Of a stretch of 64,000 nt of DNA, positions 38,726 through 47,211 are shown one piece after another (within the stretch, counting starts at the first letter, position 1; every line of letters begins with the position of its first letter). Origin of the DNA: Falsigemmobacter intermedius (GTDB lineage Bacteria; Pseudomonadota; Alphaproteobacteria; Rhodobacterales; Rhodobacteraceae); contig NZ_SBLC01000010.1 in assembly GCF_004054105.1 (NCBI RefSeq), positions 1-64,000 of the forward strand, in the 5' to 3' direction. The position numbers and the translations under genes are program-made. The notes under the pieces are model-generated. The model did not search any database and was not told where the DNA came from. It was given only the letters and a program-made list of their open reading frames with translations.

Positions 38726-38739
38726 GTATAAAAGAAATC
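38714..38739. promoter_or_regulatory. Inverted-repeat operator overlapping the -10 box
   Basis: GATTTnTTTTA and TAAAAnAAATC form an inverted repeat with 4 bp between (38714-38739). It overlaps the candidate promoter. A TetR dimer bound here would block transcription of the monooxygenase gene. Confidence 0.55.
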
Positions 38740-38778
38740 GGGCGCCCGCTGTCCTGCGTCCGCAGGGAGAGAACAGAT

Positions 38779-41058
38779 ATGAAAATCGCAGTGCTTGGCG
38801 GCGGCCCGGCCGGACTTTACTTCGCCATCTCCATGAAACTTCGCGCCCCTGAGAGCGAAATCACGGTCTTTGAACGCAACCGCGCCGACGACACCTTCGG
38901 CTGGGGCGTGGTGCTTTCCGATGAGACCATGAGCAATTTTGGCGAAAACGATCCCGTCTCAGAGGCGATGATCCGCGGCAGCTTCGCCTATTGGGACGAT
39001 ATCCGCGTGGTGCGCGGCGCTGAGGAGATGACCTCCACCGGCCACGGCTTTTGCGGCATCGGTCGCAAACGGCTGCTGCTGCTGTTGCAGGAACGTGCCC
39101 GCGATCTGGGCGTGACGCTGACTTTCCAGGCCGATATCCCGACCGGAGAGATTGAGCAGATGCGCCGGGACTATGACGTCGTTGTCGCGGCCGATGGTCT
39201 GAATTCCCGCACCCGCACGCTTTATGCCGAGCACTTCCGCCCTGAAATCGACCTGCGCCGCAACCATTTCGTCTGGCTGGGCACCGAACAAAAGTTCGAT
39301 GACGCCTTCACCTTCATCTTTGAAGAGACCGAACACGGCTGGGTCTGGGCCCATGCCTATCAGTTTGACGACAAAATGGCGACCTTCATCGTCGAATGCG
39401 GGCCCGAAACCTACAAAGCTTTCGGCTTTGACCAGCTGTCGCAGGCAGAGAGCATCGCGCTTTGTGAAAATATCTTCGCCCGCCATCTTGGCGGCCATGC
39501 CCTGCAGACCAACGCAGGCCATATCCGCGGCTCAGCCTGGATTCAATTTCCCCGCGTGACCTGCGAAACCTGGTATCATGACAATGTCGTCCTGCTCGGC
39601 GATGCCTCGGCCACGGCGCATTTCTCGATCGGCTCCGGCTCGAAACTCGGGATGGAAAGCGCCATTGCCCTGGCCGAAGAGCTGACCTGCGGCAAACCTC
39701 TGTCTGAAGCCCTGCAAAGCTATGAGGCCGAGCGCAAACTTCAGGTGCTGCGCGTGACCTCTGCCGCGCGCAATTCGACCACCTGGTTCGAAGAGATCGA
39801 CCGCCACCTCAAGCTCGATCTGATGCAGTTCACCTATGCGCTGCTGACCCGCAGCCAGCGGATTTCACACGAAAATCTGCGCCTTCGTGACCCCGAATGG
39901 CTGGGCCGGGCGGAAAGCTGGTTCCAGGCCCGGGCGGGCAGCAGCTCACAGCGCCGCCCGATGTTTGCCCCCTTCAGACTGCGCGGGATGACCCTCGCAA
40001 ACCGCGTCGTCGTCTCGCCGATGGCGCAGTATAAAGCCATCGACGGCAATCCCACCGACTGGCATTTCATCCACTACGCCGAACGCGCAAAAGGCGGCGC
40101 AGGCCTCGTCTTTACCGAGATGCTTTGCGTTGAGCCTGAGGGGCGCATTACCCCCGGCTGCCCCTGCCTCATCACCGATGAGCAGGTCGCCCGCTTCAAA
40201 CGACTGACCGATTTCGTCCATACCGAGACCCCGGCAAAGATCTGCGCCCAGATCGGCCACGCAGGCCGCAAAGCCTCGACCCGACTGGCCTGGGATGGCA
40301 TCGATCAACCCCTGGCCGAGGGGAACTGGCCGATCTTCTCAGCCTCCCCCCTGCCCTATCTGCCGCAAAGCCAGGTGCCAAAACCGATTGATCGTTCGGA
40401 TATGGACCGCATCCGCGATGCCCATGTCAAAGCCGCTGAAAATGCCCATCGCGCGGGCTTTGATATGATCGAGATGCACGCCGCGCACGGCTATCTTCTG
40501 GCCTCGTTCCTCTCTCCGGTCACCAACCAGCGGCAGGATGACTACGGCGGCAGCCTGGAGAACCGCCTGCGCTTCCCGCTTGAGGTCTTTCGCGCCATGC
40601 GCGCCGCCTGGCCTGCGGACAAACCCATGTCGGTGCGGATTTCGGCGCATGACTGGATCGACGGCGGCGTCGATGAATATGAGGCCGTCGAAATCGCCCG
40701 CGCCTTCCAGGCCGCCGGTGCCGATGCCATCAACGCCTCCTCCGGTCAGACCGACCGCGCCGAGCGTCCGGTCTATGGCCGGATGTTCCAGGTCCCCTTC
40801 GCCGATCTGATCCGCAACAGCCTGCAGATCCCGACCCTGGTCGCCGGAAACATCTATGAGGCCGATCACGTGAACTCCATCCTGATGGCGGGTCGTGCGG
40901 ATCTGGTGTTGCTCGCGCGGCCCCATCTCGCGGATCCCTATTGGACGCTGCATCAGGCGGTGGACCTTCTCGACACCGAACAGCCCTGGCCCGCCCCTTA
41001 CGAAGGCGGCCGCCGACAGGCGCTGACCCTGGCCGAACGCGCGAAGGCAATCCAATGA
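38779..41058 (+). CDS. Fused flavin monooxygenase / old-yellow-enzyme (2-aminobenzoyl-CoA or salicylyl-CoA type)
   Basis: This 759-aa protein has two catalytic parts. Residues 1-385 are an FAD monooxygenase with GGGPAGLYFAISM near the start, DVVVAADGLNSRTRTLY and VVLLGDASATAHFSIGSG. From residue about 391 comes an NADH:flavin oxidoreductase domain of the old-yellow-enzyme family (APFRLRGMTLANRVVVSPM, GFDMIEMHAAHGYLLASFLS, NQRQDDYGGSLENRLRF). The same order is known in 2-aminobenzoyl-CoA monooxygenase/reductase of anthranilate degradation and in proteins annotated as salicylyl-CoA 5-hydroxylase. It would hydroxylate and then reduce an aromatic acyl-CoA. AGGGAGA precedes ATG 38779. Which CoA ester it uses is not shown. 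Confidence 0.88.
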   Translation: MKIAVLGGGPAGLYFAISMKLRAPESEITVFERNRADDTFGWGVVLSDETMSNFGENDPVSEAMIRGSFAYWDDIRVVRGAEEMTSTGHGFCGIGRKRLLLLLQERARDLGVTLTFQADIPTGEIEQMRRDYDVVVAADGLNSRTRTLYAEHFRPEIDLRRNHFVWLGTEQKFDDAFTFIFEETEHGWVWAHAYQFDDKMATFIVECGPETYKAFGFDQLSQAESIALCENIFARHLGGHALQTNAGHIRGSAWIQFPRVTCETWYHDNVVLLGDASATAHFSIGSGSKLGMESAIALAEELTCGKPLSEALQSYEAERKLQVLRVTSAARNSTTWFEEIDRHLKLDLMQFTYALLTRSQRISHENLRLRDPEWLGRAESWFQARAGSSSQRRPMFAPFRLRGMTLANRVVVSPMAQYKAIDGNPTDWHFIHYAERAKGGAGLVFTEMLCVEPEGRITPGCPCLITDEQVARFKRLTDFVHTETPAKICAQIGHAGRKASTRLAWDGIDQPLAEGNWPIFSASPLPYLPQSQVPKPIDRSDMDRIRDAHVKAAENAHRAGFDMIEMHAAHGYLLASFLSPVTNQRQDDYGGSLENRLRFPLEVFRAMRAAWPADKPMSVRISAHDWIDGGVDEYEAVEIARAFQAAGADAINASSGQTDRAERPVYGRMFQVPFADLIRNSLQIPTLVAGNIYEADHVNSILMAGRADLVLLARPHLADPYWTLHQAVDLLDTEQPWPAPYEGGRRQALTLAERAKAIQ

Positions 41059-41804
41059 TTTTGCAAGGAAAACGCGCCCTCGTCACCGGTGCAGGCTCCG
41101 GCTCAGGTGCCGCAATTGCCCGGGCCCTCGCCCGCGAGGGGGCTGAGGTGGTGATCTGTGGTCGCCGCCCGGAACCCCTGCACGCCCTGGCCCGCGACAG
41201 CGCCCTCATGCATCCGCAGATCTGCGACGTCACCAGCGAGCGTTCGGTGGAGGAAGCTTTTGCCGCCGCAGGCCCCCTCGATATCGTCGTCGCCAATGCC
41301 GGGATTTCCGCCTCTGCCCCCCTGGCGCGCACCTCGCTGGCAGAATTTCAGTCGCAGATTGATACCAACCTTCTCGGCACCTTTCTGACCTTCAGAGAGG
41401 CCGCCCGCCATCTGCCGCCCCGCGGCTGGGGCCGTGTGATCGCCATCGCCTCAACGGCCGCCGTCAAAGGCTATGCCTATGTCGCGCCTTACGCCGCCAG
41501 CAAGCACGGCGTCCTTGGCCTCGTCCGCTCAGCGGCACTTGAATATGCCCGCAAAGGGGTCACCTTCAACGCCCTCTGCCCCGGTTTCATGGACACCGAG
41601 ATGACCCGCAGATCGACAGACCGCATCGTTGAAACCACCGGCCGCAGCGCAGAGGAGGCTCGGGCAAGCCTTGCCTCCCACTCGCCGCAGGGCCGCCTGA
41701 TCGATCCGGAAGAGGTCGCCCGGGCGGTGCTCTGGCTCTGTGGCCCTGGCAGCGATGCCATCACAGGTCAGGCCATCCCGATCTGCGGCGGCGAAACCGC
41801 TTAA
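41055..41804 (+). CDS. Short-chain dehydrogenase/reductase (hydroxyacyl-CoA dehydrogenase-like)
   Basis: The 249-aa SDR has the NAD-binding motif VTGAGSGSGAAIARALA, the NAG motif (VVANAGISASAPL), catalytic Ser near IAIASTAA and the YAASK motif (APYAASKHGVLGL). It begins inside the stop codon of the fusion enzyme (ATGA), so it is translationally coupled and should act on the same aromatic acyl-CoA pathway. Its own TAA shares bases with the parB stop: TTAA at 41801-41804 ends both genes. Confidence 0.87.
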   Translation: MILQGKRALVTGAGSGSGAAIARALAREGAEVVICGRRPEPLHALARDSALMHPQICDVTSERSVEEAFAAAGPLDIVVANAGISASAPLARTSLAEFQSQIDTNLLGTFLTFREAARHLPPRGWGRVIAIASTAAVKGYAYVAPYAASKHGVLGLVRSAALEYARKGVTFNALCPGFMDTEMTRRSTDRIVETTGRSAEEARASLASHSPQGRLIDPEEVARAVLWLCGPGSDAITGQAIPICGGETA

Positions 41805-42880
41805 GGCTTTTCAAGCAGCCGCGAAACCTCCCGCACCAGGCTTTCCATCAGCCCGCGGTCGACCTTGCGCCGCCCGCCGATGCGCAGCGCCCAGCCGCGG
41901 GCATCCTGTTCGGCCACAACGGTAAAGCCGGCGCTGGTCTCTGCTGCGGGCCCCGCTGCGCGCTTGGGGCGGCCGCCCTTCCGCGGGTCCGGTGGGGGGC
42001 TGTCAAGCTCGTCAAGGATCCGCTCAAGCGCCGCCAGTTCTGCTGCGGGATCCGCCGGATCCGCCTCCGCCAGACCGTCCCGCAACCGCGCCTCTGCGCC
42101 GTCACGCAGGGCCTGCGCAATACGCAGCCCGTCTTTTTCTCGCAGAAGATCCGGGAACTTCAGCATATCCCCAAGCTCTTCAAAAATAAGCGCAAAGCTG
42201 CGGATCTTTGAGCGTTTCGCCTTAGAGGCCACCGGGAAAAGCGCATCCACTGCGGCTTCCGGATTGGCAAAAGCGCCCTGCTGTGCCGCAATCACGGCAA
42301 TCCGCCCGCGCTCAAACTGACTGAGGCTCGCGCGGATTTCGTTCTCTTCGATCATGGCGGCGAAGGCACCGCCCATGGCCTCAGGCTCACGCACCACAGC
42401 CCGGATGGTCGCATAGCGCGGCTCATGCGTCAGGTCCCACAGCGCGCGCACGGCCATCAGGCGGCGATACCCCGACAGCAGCCCATAGGGTCGCGCCGCC
42501 CCGGGCATCTGCTCAAAAACCTCGACCGGCAACCGCAACCCGGTCTTGGCGATAGAGGCTTTCAGCTCTTCCAGCTCTTCCGCGTCAATCACCACCCGAT
42601 CGCGGACCAGGGCATCCGCCTCGATCTCTTCGATGGGCAGTTCAACCATGACCAGACCTTTGGTCCGCGCCTCACGGAAAGCAGAGGCGACGGCGCGATC
42701 CCGCGCCGCCTCCGCCCGCTCATCTGCGCTGCGCGGATCAAAAACCGCGGCCGTCTCAGCGGCGACCTGGGCGATCGGCGCCACCCCGGGCCGCACCGGC
42801 GCCGGCTCGCGCCGGAAATCCGCTTCCATTTTCTCCAGATCAGCGCTGGAAGGTACTGCCAGAACCCGACGTTTCGCCAC
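41801..42880 (-). CDS. parB: Plasmid partition protein ParB
   Basis: ParB binds parS sites and, with ParA, segregates the replicon. The 359-aa protein has a ParB/Srx-like nuclease-fold domain (VMVELPIEEIEADALVRDR, ELKASIAKTGLRLPVEVFE, YGLLSGYRRLMAV) and a central helical domain (NEIRASLSQFERGRIAVIA, RSFALIFEELGDMLKFPDLL). GTG 42880 is chosen: AGGAG lies 7 bp upstream and it begins 2 bp after the parA stop. An upstream ATG at 42931 would overlap parA. The C-terminal about 100 residues contain a Pro/Arg-rich linker. Confidence 0.85.
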   Translation of the reverse strand: MAKRRVLAVPSSADLEKMEADFRREPAPVRPGVAPIAQVAAETAAVFDPRSADERAEAARDRAVASAFREARTKGLVMVELPIEEIEADALVRDRVVIDAEELEELKASIAKTGLRLPVEVFEQMPGAARPYGLLSGYRRLMAVRALWDLTHEPRYATIRAVVREPEAMGGAFAAMIEENEIRASLSQFERGRIAVIAAQQGAFANPEAAVDALFPVASKAKRSKIRSFALIFEELGDMLKFPDLLREKDGLRIAQALRDGAEARLRDGLAEADPADPAAELAALERILDELDSPPPDPRKGGRPKRAAGPAAETSAGFTVVAEQDARGWALRIGGRRKVDRGLMESLVREVSRLLEKP

Positions 42881-42881
42881 G

Positions 42882-44279
42882 TTACGACTCCTCTGCCCCG
42901 GCCATCTGCTGGTCGCGCCACCAGGTGCCAAGGATCACTTCTTTCACCTCAGCCCAGGTGCGATCGAAAGTTTCGCGCCCGCGCACATAGGTGTCACGGT
43001 TAAAGTTGCGGTAATCCGTCTCATAAATGCCGGAGACCATCTCGCCCGCCTGGCCGACCATAACAGTCATTTCCTGGCGATAGGTTGTCATGAAGTCGCC
43101 GAAATAGGCCTGGATCACATTGCCAAGATCCGCCTGCTGGGCGGGGTCGAACCGCGTCACCAGTGCCCGCACCGCATCCCATTCAAAACGCATCTCCGGC
43201 AGGCCATCGGCGCGCCGCACGCGATTTTCGCCTTCCTCAATCGACGCGAAGGTCGAATAGATCATGTCAAAGAAGCGCCCGGTGCTGTCAAACTCCAGAA
43301 AGGATGCCCCAAGCGGCACAAGCAGAATATCGGCAGCCGCCAGCGCATTGATCGTCAGATAGCCAAGCGCGGGGGGCGTATCGAGCAGAATGATGTCGTA
43401 ATCATCCAACATTCCGCCGTCCTGCAGGGCGTGGCTCAATGCATCCCAAAGCGCCCAGGAGCGCAGCTGCATCCGCCAGACGGGTACCTGAAATTCCGCC
43501 CAATAGAGGTTCAGCTGCGCGCCGATCAGATCGATATTCGGCCAGTGCGTTTTCTGGATGAGGTTTCGCGGCGAAACCTTCAGTGCTTCCGTCAGCGTCT
43601 CATCAAAGGGGTAGGGCGCCAGTCCACCGGCTTCACGGACCTTGTTTTCTTCCTGCAGACGCAGCGCATAGTCCCTTGCCAGCAAAGGGAAAACGGTTTG
43701 CCATTCGTCCTCAACCTTACCGCCCATGATCGAGGTCATCGACCCCTGGCTGTCAAGATCGATGACCAGAACCTTATAGCCATCAAGCGCGGCCGACATG
43801 GCAAGATGGGCTGCCGTCGACGTCTTGCCGACGCCCCCTTTGAAGTTTGCCACGGCAACCACCTTCGCCGGCAGTCCTTCCGGGCGCCAGGCACGATATT
43901 CGCGATCGCGCGCACCTTCAGTTGCGAAGTGGTTACGAAGCGCGAGGACCTCCTCCAGCGTAAACCATTTGGACCCCGCATCGCCCTCGCCCTGCGGAAG
44001 CTCCGGGTTTTGACGCAGCACACGGCGCAGATGGGCAGCATTGACCGGGATCAGATACTTACAGACTTCCCAGGTCGAGAACTTCCGCAGACGTTTCTGT
44101 CCATCCGGTGCATAACCGCGGCGCGCAAGGTCGTCCCGACCACGGGTCGCAAAGGCAGCCGCTTTTGCAAAACGTGCAGTATCGATCGGATCAGTCAGTT
44201 TTGCTGCCGCCTGCGCCGGATCAATGTTAAAGTAGGGCGGAAGATCCGCCTTGCCGGGAATAACTGGTTTCTGAGCCAT
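42882..44279 (-). CDS. parA: Plasmid partition ATPase ParA, type Ia
   Basis: The 465-aa ParA is of the long type Ia. Residues 60-120 form a helix-turn-helix region (KFSTWEVCKYLIPVNAAHLR) that probably binds the par operator. The deviant Walker A VANFKGGVGKTSTAAHLA lies at residues 143-160, and VLVIDLDSQGSMTSIMGG and DIILLDTPPALGYLTINAL are the other ATPase motifs. It is divergent to rep and co-transcribed with parB. The par operator likely lies in the 44.3-kb intergenic region. Confidence 0.9.
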   Translation of the reverse strand: MAQKPVIPGKADLPPYFNIDPAQAAAKLTDPIDTARFAKAAAFATRGRDDLARRGYAPDGQKRLRKFSTWEVCKYLIPVNAAHLRRVLRQNPELPQGEGDAGSKWFTLEEVLALRNHFATEGARDREYRAWRPEGLPAKVVAVANFKGGVGKTSTAAHLAMSAALDGYKVLVIDLDSQGSMTSIMGGKVEDEWQTVFPLLARDYALRLQEENKVREAGGLAPYPFDETLTEALKVSPRNLIQKTHWPNIDLIGAQLNLYWAEFQVPVWRMQLRSWALWDALSHALQDGGMLDDYDIILLDTPPALGYLTINALAAADILLVPLGASFLEFDSTGRFFDMIYSTFASIEEGENRVRRADGLPEMRFEWDAVRALVTRFDPAQQADLGNVIQAYFGDFMTTYRQEMTVMVGQAGEMVSGIYETDYRNFNRDTYVRGRETFDRTWAEVKEVILGTWWRDQQMAGAEES

Positions 44280-44330
44280 TGCTTCGCCTGATGTGCGTCA
44301 TTCTTCACGATGACTACCCAACTATGGCAC

Positions 44331-44344
44331 ATCACACGTGAGAT
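44331..44344. promoter_or_regulatory. Near-palindrome upstream of parA (operator or parS candidate)
   Basis: ATCACACGTGAGAT is a 14-bp palindrome with one mismatched pair, centred on CACGTG, about 55 bp upstream of the parA start. It fits an autoregulatory site for ParA or a parS element. Confidence 0.4.
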
Positions 44345-44390
44345 AGGGAAGCCCTGAACAGAATTTGCTGATTTCACGGGAATATCCCTG

Positions 44391-44714
44391 AAAAATCGCG
44401 AATCTGATTTTGAAGAATTATGAGCTTTTTTGAATCTTTACGTCCGAGAAAACCACTTATTTACAGAAGGTTACACTGTTATAGGTACCTGATTTCAGGG
44501 ATTAAGGTGCCAGAGTTCGGGATATTAAGTACCCATTCTCAGGATATCAGGTGCTGATTCACAGGTTTTTACATCTAAGGCGCGAATCGAAGGCGCAGTT
44601 TTACCCGAAATGACGGCCTGAGAGGCGCCTTCTCCCGGAATCGGGTACCTGTTGTCTGAGCTTCCCTGGTAATAGGTACCTGAATACGGGGGCGGCTTTA
44701 AGGTCTCCGGAATC
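44391..44714. other. Iteron-type origin of replication
   Basis: The region lies between divergent parA and rep. An AT-rich part (about 44391-44480) may be the unwinding element. It is followed by four direct repeats whose GGTACC/GGTGCC-like cores begin at 44484, 44506, 44528 and 44550, exactly 22 bp apart. The consensus is about GGTACCTGATTTCAGGGAT. Two further copies are centred near 44644 (inverted, matching 9 or more of the next 10 bases with two or three changes) and 44675. This layout is typical of Rep_3-family initiators. Confidence 0.8.
44484..44569 (+). repeat. Four tandem 22-bp iterons
   Basis: Cores at 44484, 44506, 44528 and 44550 keep a strict 22-bp period, two helical turns, which would place Rep monomers on one face of the DNA. 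The copies differ at several bases, with copies 1 and 2 closest to each other. Confidence 0.8.
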
Positions 44715-44749
44715 ATGGTTGCGGGCGGATACCTTTTGCCACAACATGT

Positions 44750-44778
44750 CCTGGTCAGGTCCGACTCGCCTGACCAGG
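44750..44778 (+). promoter_or_regulatory. Inverted repeat overlapping the rep ribosome binding site
   Basis: CCTGGTCAGG and CCTGACCAGG form a perfect 10-bp inverted repeat (44750-44759, 44769-44778) with a 9-nt loop. Its right arm ends in the AGG that begins the AGGAAGG ribosome binding site of rep (44776-44782). It could be an operator for Rep autorepression, or an RNA hairpin that limits Rep synthesis. Confidence 0.6.
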
Positions 44779-44789
44779 AAGGCGTTAAG

Positions 44790-46004
44790 ATGACCCGTGA
44801 GAAAACCGCATTGAACGATATCCCGCGCGACCGGCTTACGGGCCCACTAAGACGGGGTGCGGTTAAGAAGCATGTTGCTGCGATCCATATCTCGGGGAAG
44901 CTGACCTTGCTTCAGCGTAAGTTAAGCAATGTTCTTCTGCTGAACGCTTACGACACGCTCACATCCCAGACCCGGCATCAGATTGATGCGCGCACGCTCT
45001 GTCTGATGATTGGCTATAATTCGAACGATATCGAGACATTGAAGCTTGCCCTGCGCGGCCTGGCGGAAACGGTCGCGGAATGGGATATGCTCGACAGCGA
45101 GGGGCAACAGGAGTGGGGCGTCTCGGCTTTGCTGTCTTTCGCGCGGCTTAAGGGCGGGGTGTGCGAATATGCTTATTCACCGGCGCTGGCCGAAAAGCTG
45201 CATGATCCCAAGGTTTTTGCGCTGATTAATCTTAATATTCAGCGGCGCTTCACCTCGGGCCATGCTCTTGCGCTTTATGAAAACTGCTACCGCTTTGTCC
45301 GCACGGGATCGACGGGCTGGTGGCCGATTGAGCTGTTCCGCAGGCTCATGGGGGTGGCGGACAGTCCTTATTATGATGAATTCAAGCATCTGAATGCGAA
45401 GATTATTAAGCCTGCCGTGGCAGAGGTGAATAAGACGTCGAACATCGTAGTGACGCCTGAATTCCGTAAGATGGGGCGGGCGGTGACGGATGTGCGCTTT
45501 CTGATTTCTGAGAACCCTCAACTGGCGATCCTGGATCTGGATGATGGTGAGGGGCATCGGAACTCGGATATCTATGCGCGCCTGCGGGGGCTTGGTGTTT
45601 CGGACCGGCTGGCGCGGCAGTGGATCCGCGAACATGGCGAAACGGTCATGGGGAAGCGTCTGGATTTCGTGGCCGCTCAGGGCGATGTCCGAAATCCGGT
45701 TGGCTATCTGACCCGCGTGCTGCGTGATGACGGCTCTGAGGTTTCGCCGCGAAACCAGGCGCCCGCCGCGGCGCCGGTTTTGTCGGATCGGGCGAGACGC
45801 CTTGAACGGATCCGCGACCTTGCTGCGGCGCGGACGCCGACGCAGCGGGATGCGGACCGGCGGCTTTTCCTTGCGCGGCTTGAGGGCGCTGCCAGAGATG
45901 ACTTTGAAAAGCACGGCTGGATGTCCGCGCTGAACGTTAAGGCGATCGCAGCTTTCTGGGAGGAAGTCTCTCCCGGGGCCTTTGACGGGCTGCCTGAAGA
46001 ATAA
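44790..46004 (+). CDS. repB: Replication initiator protein, Rep_3 family
   Basis: The 404-aa protein resembles Rep_3 (RepB-type) initiators, which bind iterons and load the replication machinery. The N-terminal domain reads AAIHISGKLTLLQRKLSNVLL, followed by DTLTSQTRHQIDARTLCLMI and the RFTSGHALALYENCYRFVRTG stretch typical of the first winged helix; FRRLMGVADSPYYDEFKHLN and KPAVAEVNKTSNIVV mark the second. ATG 44790 is chosen for AGGAAGG 7 bp upstream. A C-terminal extension (about residues 280-404) is specific and of unknown role. The symbol is used for the type only. Confidence 0.85.
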   Translation: MTREKTALNDIPRDRLTGPLRRGAVKKHVAAIHISGKLTLLQRKLSNVLLLNAYDTLTSQTRHQIDARTLCLMIGYNSNDIETLKLALRGLAETVAEWDMLDSEGQQEWGVSALLSFARLKGGVCEYAYSPALAEKLHDPKVFALINLNIQRRFTSGHALALYENCYRFVRTGSTGWWPIELFRRLMGVADSPYYDEFKHLNAKIIKPAVAEVNKTSNIVVTPEFRKMGRAVTDVRFLISENPQLAILDLDDGEGHRNSDIYARLRGLGVSDRLARQWIREHGETVMGKRLDFVAAQGDVRNPVGYLTRVLRDDGSEVSPRNQAPAAAPVLSDRARRLERIRDLAAARTPTQRDADRRLFLARLEGAARDDFEKHGWMSALNVKAIAAFWEEVSPGAFDGLPEE

Positions 46005-46303
46005 GAGACTGCCGGGTCTGCGCCCGGTGTTTCTCTATAGGTGCCCGTTTGCGGGGAAGGTATATGAGGGATTTCAGGGCAGAGCGCAGCGGTTTCTGTT
46101 CGATGCGGGGCAGGGAGCGGATTGGCACCCGGCCCTGGGCCGGCTTCAGGCACCCTGCTGCAAAGCCTGCTTTTGAGGGCAACCTCACGAAAAAGTAGAC
46201 ACCTGCTTCAAAGTTCTTCGGAACGTTCTCAGATTTTAAGAGTTAAAAATGCAGGCGGCCGGATCGCCTATTGGCGCTTGCCCGCATGTTAAGGAGTGAC
46301 TTT
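46005..46303. promoter_or_regulatory. Intergenic region after rep with a weak terminator
   Basis: A short CCGGG / CCCGG stem (46012-46016, 46023-46027) followed by TGTTTCTC may end rep transcription. The remainder up to the DUF481 gene holds a probable promoter in the AT-rich part near 46225-46250. No gene is seen. Confidence 0.4.
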
Positions 46304-47143
46304 ATGACAGTGAAACAAACATCCGCCCTTGGTCTCGGCGCGGTTGTCGCGCTTGGCCTGATGAGTGCAACGGCCTTCGCCCAGGATACTCTGACCGGCG
46401 TTCGTGGTGTCAATGACCGTCTCGACGACGTTGAGCGCGACGTGCGTGAAGATATGGACCGCGCGAATGACGCGGCGCGTTTCGGAAACCCGGAATTCAA
46501 CCCCGGTTTCAGCGGCAGCGCGTCGCTGGGCTATTCGGGTAAGACCGGTAACAACGAGACTCAGGACCTTTCGGTCGGCCTGCGTCTGCGTCATGCCCAG
46601 GGGCCGCTGGTTCAGACCCTTGGCGCTGTTCTGGACTTCCAGGAAGCCGATGGCTCGAAGACCAAGCAGGATGTCTTCGCGGTCTATGATGCCAACTACT
46701 ACTTTAATGACCAGTTCTACGTCTTCGCTCTTGCACGGGTGCAGACCAATGGTCTGGCTGATACCGCTGATGAAATCCGTCGCGACGCCTTTGTTGGTAT
46801 CGGTCCGGGTTACCGCTTCATCAACACCCCGACCACCACCTGGCGCGCCCAGGCCGGTGTTGGCGTGAGCTATCTGCAAAACGGTGCCCGTAACTCGGAA
46901 ACCGAAACCGGCTATATTGCCAGCTCGCGTTTCTTCCACCAGTTCAACGACACCATGTTCCTCACCAATGACACCGATGTCCTGAAGTCGGACTCGGCAC
47001 TGCGTGTGAACAACGACTTTGGTGTGAACTTCCGTATGACCAACGCGATGTCGACCCGGATCAGCTATCTGACCGAGTATAACGACACCCGTGCGATCCG
47101 TACCGACAACAAACTGGGCGTTTCGCTCGTTTTCGGCTTCTGA
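46304..47143 (+). CDS. DUF481 outer-membrane beta-barrel protein
   Basis: The 279-aa protein has a signal peptide (MTVKQTSALGLGAVVALGL, cleavage after AFA-QDT) and an outer-membrane beta-barrel with alternating strands such as GFSGSASLGYSGKTGNNETQ and KLGVSLVFGF, ending in the C-terminal Phe typical of outer-membrane proteins. It resembles the DUF481 / YdiY salt-induced family. Residues 30-60 are charged and may form a short coiled coil (NDRLDDVERDVREDMDRAND). AAGGAG lies 7 bp upstream of ATG 46304. Its function is unknown. Confidence 0.8.
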   Translation: MTVKQTSALGLGAVVALGLMSATAFAQDTLTGVRGVNDRLDDVERDVREDMDRANDAARFGNPEFNPGFSGSASLGYSGKTGNNETQDLSVGLRLRHAQGPLVQTLGAVLDFQEADGSKTKQDVFAVYDANYYFNDQFYVFALARVQTNGLADTADEIRRDAFVGIGPGYRFINTPTTTWRAQAGVGVSYLQNGARNSETETGYIASSRFFHQFNDTMFLTNDTDVLKSDSALRVNNDFGVNFRMTNAMSTRISYLTEYNDTRAIRTDNKLGVSLVFGF

Positions 47144-47172
47144 TCGAAGACAGGTCTACCCTCGTTGAACTA

Positions 47173-47197
47173 CGGCCCCGTTTGGGGCCGTTTTTTT
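47173..47197 (+). terminator. Strong intrinsic terminator after the DUF481 gene
   Basis: A 7-bp GC stem (47173-47179 with 47184-47190), loop GTTT and seven Ts make this a textbook terminator. Confidence 0.9.
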
Positions 47198-47211
47198 ATC
47201 TGCGCTGCCGG

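Noticed and set aside
42546-44291. 581-aa open frame on the plus strand
   Set aside because: It is antisense to parA and parB and shows no domain of its own.
41801-46004. repABC-type replicon
   Set aside because: The partition genes are divergent from rep rather than in one repABC operon, and the initiator has Rep_3 features with iterons.
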